From: Phytoactinopolyspora limicola
Lineage (GTDB): Bacteria; Actinomycetota; Actinomycetes; Jiangellales; Jiangellaceae
NCBI RefSeq assembly: GCF_011320225.1
Contig: NZ_JAAOEN010000031.1
Coordinates: forward strand, 1-40,118
Direction of reading: 5' to 3'
DNA length: 40,118 nt
Position 1 is the stretch's first letter. Each line of letters starts with the position of its first letter. Positions 10,201 through 16,019 of the stretch are shown here, one piece after another. The position numbers and the translations under genes were made by a program. Under the pieces are notes generated by a model that was not told the origin of the DNA, did not search any database, and saw only the letters and a list, made by a program, of their open reading frames with translations.

Positions 10201-11461
10201 CCCTGGCACTGTCGTGCTGGGGAACCTTGGGGACGACATGGGCGAAGACCCGATCGATCCGGCTGGAGCCACCCTGGACCTCGACACAACGGCGCACGTC
10301 ACGTTGCGGCTGACCGCCATTGCCACCAGCCGGTTCGCCGAGTTCTTCGGTCCCGAGTTCGGACCGGCTGAAGCCGCAGCGGACGCCTCGGCCCGCGCCA
10401 GTCGGCTGACTGTCGCGTCCCAGCCGGTGACGATCGACGTGCCGAGCACTCGGCAACCCCCGGCGCCGACCGTGCTCGAAGTAATGCCCCTGGTGGTCCG
10501 CGACCGTGCGGACGGGCTAGTCCGGCGCCAGGGCGGCTGGCTGCGAGTCTGGTTGGCCCGCCCGTGGTTCGTCTCCGGCGAGGGGGAACTGCCCGCCATC
10601 GTCGCGGCCTGGGACGCCCAGCCGGCTCACCCGCTGCTCGCCGACGGTTACCAGGTGTCCACGCTCGTCGGCCCGGACCCCGCGCGACAACTACCGATCT
10701 TCGGCGGAGTCAGGCCGCATGATCTCGGCGGTTTTCCCGCTGCCTGGGCGAAGGTCCGGCTCACCGAGATGCGGATCGCCGAGGCGAGCGGTATCAGGCG
10801 CACCATCGGGGTGTCGGACCGCGGGATCAGCTGGGACCCGGACCAGCAGGCCTGGTACACCGACCTTCGGGTGGACGTGCCCGATCTCTACTTCCCGTTC
10901 GCACGGCTGGCCCTGGCTCGCCACCAGCCGACGTCGATCCGCGGCTCGTCGTGGGCAGCCGACGAGTTCCGGGTCTCCCCGGTGATCACGCTGGACCCCA
11001 TACAGGTGCTGCCGGACCGGGAACTGCGCCATACCGAGGATACGAACAGCGTCACCGTGTCGTTGTCCGGCCAGAGCTACGACACGGCCTTCCAGCCCGT
11101 AAACCTGGGTACCGCAGAAGCCCCGAACTGGGTTATGCAGGAGCTGCCCGGCGGAGCGCCCAGCGCGGCCCGGGTGGTGGCGCAGCGACGGGTCCGCACC
11201 GGCGGTGACGAACTGCTTGCCTGGGAGGACCTGTTCGAGCAGGCGATGCTCAACGCTCCCGACGCGCTGCCCGGAGCGTTGGTCGCGCGGCTGACCCTAC
11301 CGTTCGACCCAACCGACCCACCGGGCGAGTTCCGGCTGCTCGTCCTGGAGGAGGACTTCGCGCACGGGCCGCGCGTGTTCCAACACCCGGAAGGCACCCG
11401 AGGCCGGGTTACTTTCGCCGAGGTGATTCCGTTGCGGCGAGCCGTGGCCAGGGCAGGGTGA
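7256..11461 (+). CDS. Giant protein of unknown function (second of a coupled pair)
   Basis: 1401 aa. The ATG at 7256 overlaps the upstream stop (ATGA) and has GGAGGAG just before it, so it is translated with the 949-aa protein. I recognise no family. An N-terminal region (about 20-110) is followed by a short G-x-y run near residue 165-175 (GIPGETGVPGVIG), probably a loose linker. Around residue 520-560 is a segment ending SLVTWDGWSLAAPRPG, and many later stretches look like repeated beta domains, including Trp-rich strands (GWLRVWLARPWFV). There is no signal peptide or membrane helix. Its size, coupling and beta-rich composition suggest a structural or scaffold protein made together with its neighbour. 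The divergent LAL regulator is the likely controller. Function unknown. Confidence 0.85.
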   Translation: MSIRESFDWVALPAGIAPPLAGDRPNRCRLSVFVAPQVTLVGEPTRILRLEELTDLVDWPDALAGMELSVEIDGAAAVPATRVGPGPNSQLWRRLFPPHTAVEPFVPDDPTINTVVQYAAIDVLDVIETGYSSAALLEPPMIDHFDPAYWEPDHWIPEWSGSQPDQGIPGETGVPGVIGEENIPGREWVGEERGLVDQWSLRNLIPPVYQAVAQPDNSWLFGAGTGGANLLTRAAFVSGRRVEVPLGEDLSMPSQRALEMARFADSMRLTWQPEDVAMPEETAEERTAALIDSYDLHRIVAALGDHPALLRSLGLVLDLEIPVRLPPSGQIRVVVSRPAGGSGTVEHADRNPWVKFTTRAPNGFSATSASDATTPPGLEDLGQYHVIQLDIEGAAAQLLERAAEEVTGAESAAPPRELPPLRTAGLRLVESGAADRLIDRAEHTNELRLLADDPAVEDSLDADDVRRGFRLDVLDQTTGKWYPLHARQVRYRTADGTVLGSVTDEGSFTGSFTGRPLAPGETLDPGDLISVDESLVTWDGWSLAAPRPGAVVSADPFDADEVHRTEAGTSIIGRPQNDPLTSTGLGIDTAVLPGSLPKLRFGRSYRMRLRSVDLAGNALTVEQADEAVSEDARGAVTDEVVFRRFERVPPPVPAFAVPADKAPPRIGETERRLVVRSGLDEGDDTFGPEPGVDERLFFAPECSVQLAEWHGAFDDAIGAHGSAADRAAAYRRAARESGVLHPDATELPWLADPASAGACFSGLPGMAADDVLVVRWPESPAGPGPIRLRLEALDIDEIRRPDVDEHRGVVTAFLPPGGRAIGAVSSVLTDETVMALPAVWRQRLDVAALEIAKERLARHRHGMVTPDKPFELVHATQRPRQVPQPADSARLLERSPEDTHIRVMVPWTVHGPTTGTVELVAEWAVPRDEPIQLPSPVASPAPEAIRWGPAMTPVATTMGRPLLVPPVAVTGPFNVAVFVDDGPGTVVLGNLGDDMGEDPIDPAGATLDLDTTAHVTLRLTAIATSRFAEFFGPEFGPAEAAADASARASRLTVASQPVTIDVPSTRQPPAPTVLEVMPLVVRDRADGLVRRQGGWLRVWLARPWFVSGEGELPAIVAAWDAQPAHPLLADGYQVSTLVGPDPARQLPIFGGVRPHDLGGFPAAWAKVRLTEMRIAEASGIRRTIGVSDRGISWDPDQQAWYTDLRVDVPDLYFPFARLALARHQPTSIRGSSWAADEFRVSPVITLDPIQVLPDRELRHTEDTNSVTVSLSGQSYDTAFQPVNLGTAEAPNWVMQELPGGAPSAARVVAQRRVRTGGDELLAWEDLFEQAMLNAPDALPGALVARLTLPFDPTDPPGEFRLLVLEEDFAHGPRVFQHPEGTRGRVTFAEVIPLRRAVARAG

Positions 11462-11809
11462 TATGCCAGCAATGCTGCGTTTCTGATGGCCCGCTTCTCC
11501 GCAACTGGTCCAGAGTGGAGTTCTCGTGTGCGAGAACGGCAATTTGGAACGTCGAGCACATGGTGGTGCTGCTGCCGAGTTCGCGCGCCACTGCCCCACC
11601 TCGTCTTCCTGGGCCACGATCTCCCTCGGTCCGACGCCGGTAGGAACCCCGGGGCACACCACGACGCCAGACTCGCCGTCCATGGACAGCTCGGCCGTGT
11701 CGAGCCGAGCCAGTCGCCAGCGAGCCCTCTGGCGTACAAGAGTGATCGATCGTCGTCAACCGTTGCGTGCCCCTCATGGGCAGGTGAGGTAGCAGATGCA
11801 CCCTTCGGA
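11462..11809. other. Degenerate stretch after the giant gene pair
   Basis: No convincing gene. One plus-strand frame stays open from 11486 into the XRE protein downstream, but its translation is Trp/Cys/Arg/Ser-rich low-quality sequence. The other frames are no better. The stretch looks like the eroded 5' part of whatever gene supplied the zinc-site remnant at 11810. No terminator hairpin was recognised directly after the stop at 11461. Confidence 0.4.
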
Positions 11810-11905
11810 TCGGCGGGTGTTGAGCTGCACGAGTTCGGGCATGCGTTCGGGCTGGGGCACACGTTCGAGGCCGGGTCGGTGATGCATCCGCCAGCGCGGA
11901 TGGAC
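11810..11905 (+). pseudogene. Remnant of matrixin-like zinc metalloprotease active site
   Basis: In the frame that continues into the XRE protein, this stretch reads ELHEFGHAFGLGHT followed by GSVMHPP. This is the metzincin/matrixin signature HExxHxxGxxH with its Met-turn (SVMHP). A whole catalytic domain should precede it by 100 or more residues, but nothing like one is visible upstream in any frame. The fragment is therefore the 3' end of a lost protease gene, joined in frame to the following DNA-binding protein. Confidence 0.55.
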
Positions 11906-12217
11906 GCGGTGGGAGGGTTGACCGACGTGCAGAACACGCTGTGGGAGTTGCAGGGTGAGATCGTCCGCCTGGAGCTCCGACGGGAACTGCTCGCCGAGGT
12001 CCGGGCGCACCGGCTGGCTGAGATCCGCGAGGCGTATGGGCTGAACCAGACCGAGGTCTCTCAGCAGCTCGGGATCTCCCAGTCGCGGGTGTCCCGCATC
12101 GAACATGGCGAACTCGACCGGTCCGAGATCGGCACCGGGAGAGCCTGCGTCGAGGCACTAGGCGGCGAGATCGAGATCGTGGCCCGGTCCGGCGACGAGC
12201 GCCTCACGGTAAGCTGA
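11882..12217 (+). CDS. XRE-family HTH protein, antitoxin-like
   Basis: 111 aa if started at the ATG at 11882; a second in-frame ATG is at 11900, and the open frame extends back to 11486 through a protease remnant, so the true N-terminus is unclear. A helical segment (about 20-50, ending LLAEVRAHRLAEIREAYG) leads into a clear HTH: LNQTEVSQQLGISQSRVSRIEHGEL. The C-terminal ALGGEIEIVARSGDE is typical of XRE antitoxins of RelE/HigB-like pairs. Such proteins bind DNA and usually repress their own operon together with a toxin, but no toxin gene is next to it. It may be an orphan or part of a decayed cassette. A small CxxC protein gene follows after 75 bp on the same strand. Confidence 0.7.
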   Translation: MHPPARMDAVGGLTDVQNTLWELQGEIVRLELRRELLAEVRAHRLAEIREAYGLNQTEVSQQLGISQSRVSRIEHGELDRSEIGTGRACVEALGGEIEIVARSGDERLTVS

Positions 12218-12292
12218 TGTTCACATACACCGCTGGCGGACTCCCGAGGATGCCCTCCCCACCCAGACGGAGATTGATCCCGGAGGTACGTC

Positions 12293-12435
12293 ATGGCTCA
12301 CTCGCCACACCGTCAGTGGCAAGGCTGCGCACTCTGCAAGATGCACAAGGGCAACGGTGACGCTGTCCGTGGCCGGTCGTTCGGAACGTCGGGAAGAAGC
12401 GTCGCTGGAATCGCCGGAACGTAGACGAGAGTTGA
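12293..12435 (+). pseudogene. Small CxxC (zinc-knuckle-like) protein with apparent frameshift
   Basis: The ATG at 12293 has a perfect GGAGG site 6 nt upstream (12282-12286). The frame reads MAHSPHRQWQGCALCKMHKG and would end at TAG 12422-12424 after 43 aa, with a meaningless Ser/Gly-rich tail. In the -1 frame the following bases read VVRNVGKKRRWNRRNVDES and stop at TGA 12433-12435. That is the basic GKKRRW-type tail I would expect in this group of short actinobacterial proteins (W-x-G-C-x-L-C-K head, KKRR tail). One indel between about 12355 and 12375 explains both. Either the gene is broken in this strain or the sequence has an error; no slippery heptamer for programmed shifting is seen. Function unknown; the CxxC pair may bind zinc. 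Confidence 0.55.
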
Positions 12436-12607
12436 TACTCGAGGGTGGCGCGGCTCCCCGGTCTGGCCTGGACCGGATCGTAGCCGCGTCAGCCTCCGCA
12501 TAACCCAGCCAGGGCCTGACGGGACGGCTGGAGGGCAGGTGCCGGCTTAGGGCAACAGCGTATTTAGGTATCCAGGTTCGGCACGCGTTCGATGGGACAG
12601 TTCACAG
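12436..12607. other. Intergenic stretch, no feature seen
   Basis: No frame here has a plausible start, ribosome site and composition together. No clear hairpin was found. It presumably carries the promoter of the small HTH gene at 12608. Confidence 0.4.
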
Positions 12608-12802
12608 ATGAACACGCCAGAGAGGCCTGAGAAGATCGTCGGCCTCGACGTGAAGGGCCGCCCCGCTCGGCGGGTCGACACGACGGCCCGGGACGCCCGC
12701 ACTGTCGAGCTTCGAGCGAAGGGCATGCCCATCCGCGCAATCGCCGACGAGGTAGACGCCTCAGTCGGCACCGTTCACCGTGTACTCGAGGCGGTGAAGT
12801 GA
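12608..12802 (+). CDS. Small HTH protein
   Basis: 64 aa. The N-terminal half is basic (KGRPARRVDTTARDAR). The C-terminal half is a compact HTH of the resolvase/Hin or homeodomain-like kind: ARTVELRAKGMPIRAIADEVDASVGTVHRVLEAV. It is the size of a stand-alone DNA-binding module, as seen in small regulators or fragments of recombinases and terminase small subunits. It ends 72 bp from the 3' end of the tmRNA gene, a frequent integration site for genomic islands, so it could be a leftover of an island. No integrase or att duplication is visible. Its start has no strong ribosome site. Confidence 0.55.
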   Translation: MNTPERPEKIVGLDVKGRPARRVDTTARDARTVELRAKGMPIRAIADEVDASVGTVHRVLEAVK

Positions 12803-12874
12803 AGCATGGTCGTGGAGTGGTTGCAGAACGACGAAGCGGCCAGCCAGCACGTCGCTGACCAGCCGCCTTATCGA

Positions 12875-13246
12875 TGGTGGAGGTGCCGGGAATCGAACCC
12901 GGGTCCTTCGACGCCTCTCCAAAGCTTCTCCGGGCGCAGCCTGCTATGCCTCTACTTGGCTCCGGTGATCACGCAGGCGAGTCACCGTGACGAGCCCAGC
13001 CACGTAAGTGTCCCCACCGGCCCCGTGGCCGTGCCGATGAGTGGAGCTTCCTCAATGATGCCGAGCACCGGGCCGGAAGCACTCCCGGGTCGACAGACTT
13101 CTATTCCCGTGCCTCAGGCGGCAAGGGCGAAGTCAGTGCGCTTTTCGTTGGCACTTATAACGTTGCCGCGATCGTTTACGAGATGACGCGACATCCTCGG
13201 CCCGCTTCCCTTGGTTCAACGTGCGAAGTCGAAACCGTTCACCCCC
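12875..13246 (-). ncRNA. ssrA: tmRNA (transfer-messenger RNA)
   Basis: 372 nt. The 5' end (GGGGGUGAACGGUUUCGAC, from 13246) and the 3' end (GGUUCGAUUCCCGGCACC-UCC-ACCA, to 12875) form the tRNA-like acceptor stem GGGGGUG/CACCUCC plus a T-arm and an encoded CCA. The open frame begins at the resume codon GCC (13152-13150) and ends at TGA (13116-13114), giving the tag ANEKRTDFALAA with the usual protease-recognised LAA end. tmRNA enters stalled ribosomes with SmpB, releases them and tags the nascent peptide for degradation. smpB lies 2.2 kb upstream on the same strand, with an acyl-CoA dehydrogenase on the other strand in between. Confidence 0.96.
13114..13152 (-). other. tmRNA proteolysis-tag reading frame
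   Basis: Thirteen codons within ssrA: GCC AAC GAA AAG CGC ACT, then GAC TTC GCC CTT GCC GCC and TGA, encoding ANEKRTDFALAA. The sequence upstream of the resume codon (GUUAUAAGU) is AU-rich, as is usual there. Confidence 0.93.
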
Positions 13247-13253
13247 TGTTGAG

Positions 13254-13259
13254 TTATTA
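13254..13259 (-). promoter_or_regulatory. Probable -10 box of the tmRNA promoter
   Basis: On the minus strand TAATAA lies 7 nt before the first G of tmRNA (13246), in an AT-rich patch that stands out from its surroundings. A good -35 hexamer at the standard distance is not obvious. Confidence 0.45.
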
Positions 13260-13333
13260 ATGCCTGCCGTCACGCGTCTGGCGAGGCGTCACCAGGCTAC
13301 ACGGTTCAACACCCCACCCGCGAGCGACATTCC

Positions 13334-13399
13334 CCCTCCCATGATCATGAACACTTTGCCGGGTGATAGCCCGGCAAAGTGTTCATGATCATGGGAGGG
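13334..13399. repeat. 30-bp perfect inverted repeat with 6-nt loop
   Basis: Arms at 13334-13363 and 13370-13399 are exact reverse complements, with loop TGATAG. The arm contains CATGATCATGAACACTTTGC and starts with CCCTCCC. It lies between two divergent genes (tmRNA to the left, acyl-CoA dehydrogenase to the right), so it is not at the end of either. The perfection of the arms suggests a mobile or repeated palindrome rather than an ordinary terminator. The rest of the gap from 13247 to 13474 holds the tmRNA promoter and the palindrome at 13418. Confidence 0.85.
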
Positions 13400-13417
13400 A
13401 AGAGGTTTCATCATTGC

Positions 13418-13428
13418 CTACCGGGTAG
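13418..13428. promoter_or_regulatory. Candidate operator upstream of acyl-CoA dehydrogenase
   Basis: CTACC-G-GGTAG is an 11-bp palindrome 46 bp before the dehydrogenase ATG. Short dyads of this shape are used by TetR-type regulators of fatty-acid genes. No such regulator is in the window, so the assignment is speculative. Confidence 0.25.
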
Positions 13429-13474
13429 TAACAATTGAGGTAGATCTCCTTCTCTCTATCCCGGAAGGTGCGCG

Positions 13475-15472
13475 ATGTCGACGCCCCACCCCACCGGAAA
13501 CGTAGACGAACGACAAGCCCGCGAGGTGGCCGAAGCCGCCCGCGAAACCGAATGGCGCCAACCGTCGTTCGCGAAAGAGCTCTACCTTGGCCGGTTGCGT
13601 CTCGATCTCATCCATCCACATCCGACGCTGTCCACCGAAGACACCGAACGAGCTACCACGTTTCTCCAACAGCTGCACGCGGTGTGCACTACCGAGATCG
13701 ACGCCGAGATCATCGAACGCGAGGCACGGATCCCCGACGAATCCATCAAGGCACTCGCCCGAATCGGCACGTTCGGGGTGAAGATCCCGCAAGAGTACGG
13801 TGGACTCGGCCTGACTCAGGTGGCGTACAACCACGCCCTCATGTTGGCCACCAGCACCCACCCCGCACTTGGCGCGCTGCTCTCCGCTCACCAGTCCATC
13901 GGCGTACCAGAACCGCTACGCTACTTCGGCACCGACGAGCAGAAGAACGCCTACCTGCCTCGGTGCGCACGCGGCGCCATCAGCGCGTTCCTACTCACCG
14001 AGCCCGACGTCGGCTCCGACCCGGCCCGTCTCGGGACCACCGCAACTCCGGTCGACGACGGCCGCGCCTACGAACTCGACGGCGTCAAGCTCTGGACTAC
14101 CAACGGTGTCGTGGCCGAACTGCTGGTCGTCATGGCGCGCGTCCCCGAACACGGCGATTCGCCAGGCGGCATCACCGCCTTCATCGTCGAAGCTGATTCT
14201 CCAGGTATCACCGTTGAGAACCGCAACGAGTTCATGGGCCTGCGCGGTATCGAGAACGGTGTCACCCGGTTCGAGCGGGTACGGGTTCCGGCGGAGAACC
14301 TGCTCGGCCGCGAAGGCCAAGGCTTGAAGATCGCCCTCACCACACTCAACACCGGCCGGCTGGGCATTCCCGCGGTGTGTGCCGCCGCTAGTAAATGGTG
14401 CGCGAAGATAGCGCGGGAATGGTCGGCCGAGCGAGTCCAGTGGGGCAAGCCGGTCGGCCGGCACGCCGCCGTCGCACACAAAATCTCATACATCACCGCA
14501 ACCGCGTTCGCCCAGGATGCCGTCGTCGAGCTGTCCGCACATATGGCCGATCAGGGCCGGCGCGACATTCGCATCGAGGCTGCACTGGCAAAACTCTGGT
14601 GCAGCGAGACCGTATGGAGGGTTGCCGACGAGCTGGTTCAGATCCGCGGCGGACGCGGATACGAGACGGCCGCGTCTCTCCGAGCTCGTGGCGAACGCGC
14701 CGTACCAGCCGAGCAGGTCCTGCGCGACGTCCGCATCAACCGCATCTTCGAGGGCTCGAGCGAGATCATGCATCTGCTGATCGCCCGTGAGGCAGTCGAT
14801 GCACACCTGCAGGCCGCGGGAGACATCATCGATCCAGACGTCGACCTCACCGGGAGAGCCAAAGCCGCCGTCAAGGCCACCGGCTTCTACGCCACCTGGC
14901 TTCCGCGACTGGCCACCGGACCGGGACACCGGCCCAACTCGTATAGCGAGTTCGGCCCGCTCGCGGCACACCTGCGGTACGTGGAGCGAGCCTCCCGGAA
15001 GCTTGCTCGGCAAACCTTCTACGGGATGGCCCGCTGGCAGGCCAAGTTGGAGAAGAAACAGGGCTTCCTGGCCCGCGTCGTCGACATCGGAGCCGAGTTG
15101 TTCGCCATGGCCGCCACCTGTGTGCGGGCTCAGATGCTGCGCACCGATCCACACGGGATCGACCTGGGTGACTACATGGCTGGTGGCACAGCAGCGAACA
15201 AGGAACAACCACCCGCGGGGGCCACCCAACTCGCGGACGTCTTCTGTCGGCAGGCCCGCCTACGGGTCGACCACCTATTCCACGCTTTGTGGCACAACAC
15301 CGACTCGGTCGACGAGTCACTGGCCCGCGCAGTACTGGACGGCCACCTCACCTGGCTCGAAGCCGGCATCATCGACGTCAGCGAGGGAACCGGGCCGTGG
15401 ATCGCCACCGCACCCGAACCTAAGGAGAGCGTGGCCCGCCGCATGCTGCCCTCCACCCGCAGCGATGGGTGA
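13475..15472 (+). CDS. Acyl-CoA dehydrogenase, long (VLCAD-like) form
   Basis: 665 aa, longer than the usual 380-400, because a helical C-terminal extension (about 450-640) follows the catalytic core, as in VLCAD/ACAD9-like and several actinobacterial FadE proteins. The core has the N-terminal helical domain (ARIGTFGVKIPQEYGGLGL), the FAD/substrate loop FLLTEPDVGSDPARLGTTA, and the catalytic segment RIFEGSSEIMHLL with the likely catalytic Glu at residue 426. The enzyme oxidises acyl-CoA thioesters to trans-2-enoyl-CoA, passing electrons to ETF, the first step of beta-oxidation. The start is supported by GGAAGG 8 nt before the ATG. No other fatty-acid gene is nearby; it converges with smpB (21-bp gap). 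Confidence 0.93.
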   Translation: MSTPHPTGNVDERQAREVAEAARETEWRQPSFAKELYLGRLRLDLIHPHPTLSTEDTERATTFLQQLHAVCTTEIDAEIIEREARIPDESIKALARIGTFGVKIPQEYGGLGLTQVAYNHALMLATSTHPALGALLSAHQSIGVPEPLRYFGTDEQKNAYLPRCARGAISAFLLTEPDVGSDPARLGTTATPVDDGRAYELDGVKLWTTNGVVAELLVVMARVPEHGDSPGGITAFIVEADSPGITVENRNEFMGLRGIENGVTRFERVRVPAENLLGREGQGLKIALTTLNTGRLGIPAVCAAASKWCAKIAREWSAERVQWGKPVGRHAAVAHKISYITATAFAQDAVVELSAHMADQGRRDIRIEAALAKLWCSETVWRVADELVQIRGGRGYETAASLRARGERAVPAEQVLRDVRINRIFEGSSEIMHLLIAREAVDAHLQAAGDIIDPDVDLTGRAKAAVKATGFYATWLPRLATGPGHRPNSYSEFGPLAAHLRYVERASRKLARQTFYGMARWQAKLEKKQGFLARVVDIGAELFAMAATCVRAQMLRTDPHGIDLGDYMAGGTAANKEQPPAGATQLADVFCRQARLRVDHLFHALWHNTDSVDESLARAVLDGHLTWLEAGIIDVSEGTGPWIATAPEPKESVARRMLPSTRSDG

Positions 15473-15493
15473 TGACCTGCGCATAGCCAAGCG

Positions 15494-15964
15494 TCAGCGG
15501 CGGCGGGCGCGCGACATCGCCCGCTCAGCCTCACGTTTGGCTTCCCGCTCCGCGATGGCGTGCCTCTTATCGTGCGACTTCTTACCTCGGGCCAGGGCGA
15601 TCTCCACCTTGGCGTAGCCGTCCTTGAAATAGAGCGACAGAGGGACGAGAGTGAACCCCTGCTCCTTCGTCTTGCCGATCAGACGGCTGATCTCGTCTTT
15701 ACGTAGCAACAACTTCCGAGACCTGCGTGGCTCATGGTTGGTCCAGGTGCCCGACGTGTACTCCGGGATGTGGACGTTGCGCAGCCACACCTCACCATCG
15801 CGCACCTCGGCATAACCGTCGGCCAACGTCGCCTTGCCAGCCCGCAGCGACTTTACCTCGGTGCCGCTGAGGACCAACCCTGCCTCGTATGTGGCGTCGA
15901 TGTGGTAATCGTGCCGGGCGCGCCGGTTCTGCGATATCAGGGTGCGTCCGCGCTCACGTGCCAT
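15494..15964 (-). CDS. smpB: SsrA-binding protein SmpB
   Basis: 156 aa, normal length. Family motifs are in order: [45 protein letters not shown], then the basic C-terminal tail ([30 protein letters not shown]) that enters the mRNA channel of the stalled ribosome. SmpB binds the tRNA-like domain of tmRNA and is essential for trans-translation. It is the last gene of the minus-strand ftsE-ftsX-M23-smpB run, and its RNA partner lies further along the same strand. Confidence 0.97.
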   Translation of the reverse strand: MARERGRTLISQNRRARHDYHIDATYEAGLVLSGTEVKSLRAGKATLADGYAEVRDGEVWLRNVHIPEYTSGTWTNHEPRRSRKLLLRKDEISRLIGKTKEQGFTLVPLSLYFKDGYAKVEIALARGKKSHDKRHAIAEREAKREAERAMSRARRR

Positions 15965-16019
15965 ACCCTCAGGATCTCATCAAACCGGCCGCCGAGACGA
16001 ACCAATATCGACGCGAACA

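Noticed and set aside
12875-12960. A tRNA gene on the minus strand
   Set aside because: The T-arm and CCA end belong to the 3' half of tmRNA; the matching 5' half lies about 300 nt away together with a tag frame.
12806-13186. Plus-strand open frame of 126 codons
   Set aside because: It lies almost wholly on the complement of the tmRNA gene; the CRESNPGP-like segment is the usual false translation of a tRNA-type T-arm.
12608-13246. Integrated island at the tmRNA 3' end
   Set aside because: No integrase and no second copy of the tmRNA 3' end were found in the window; only a small HTH gene lies next to it.
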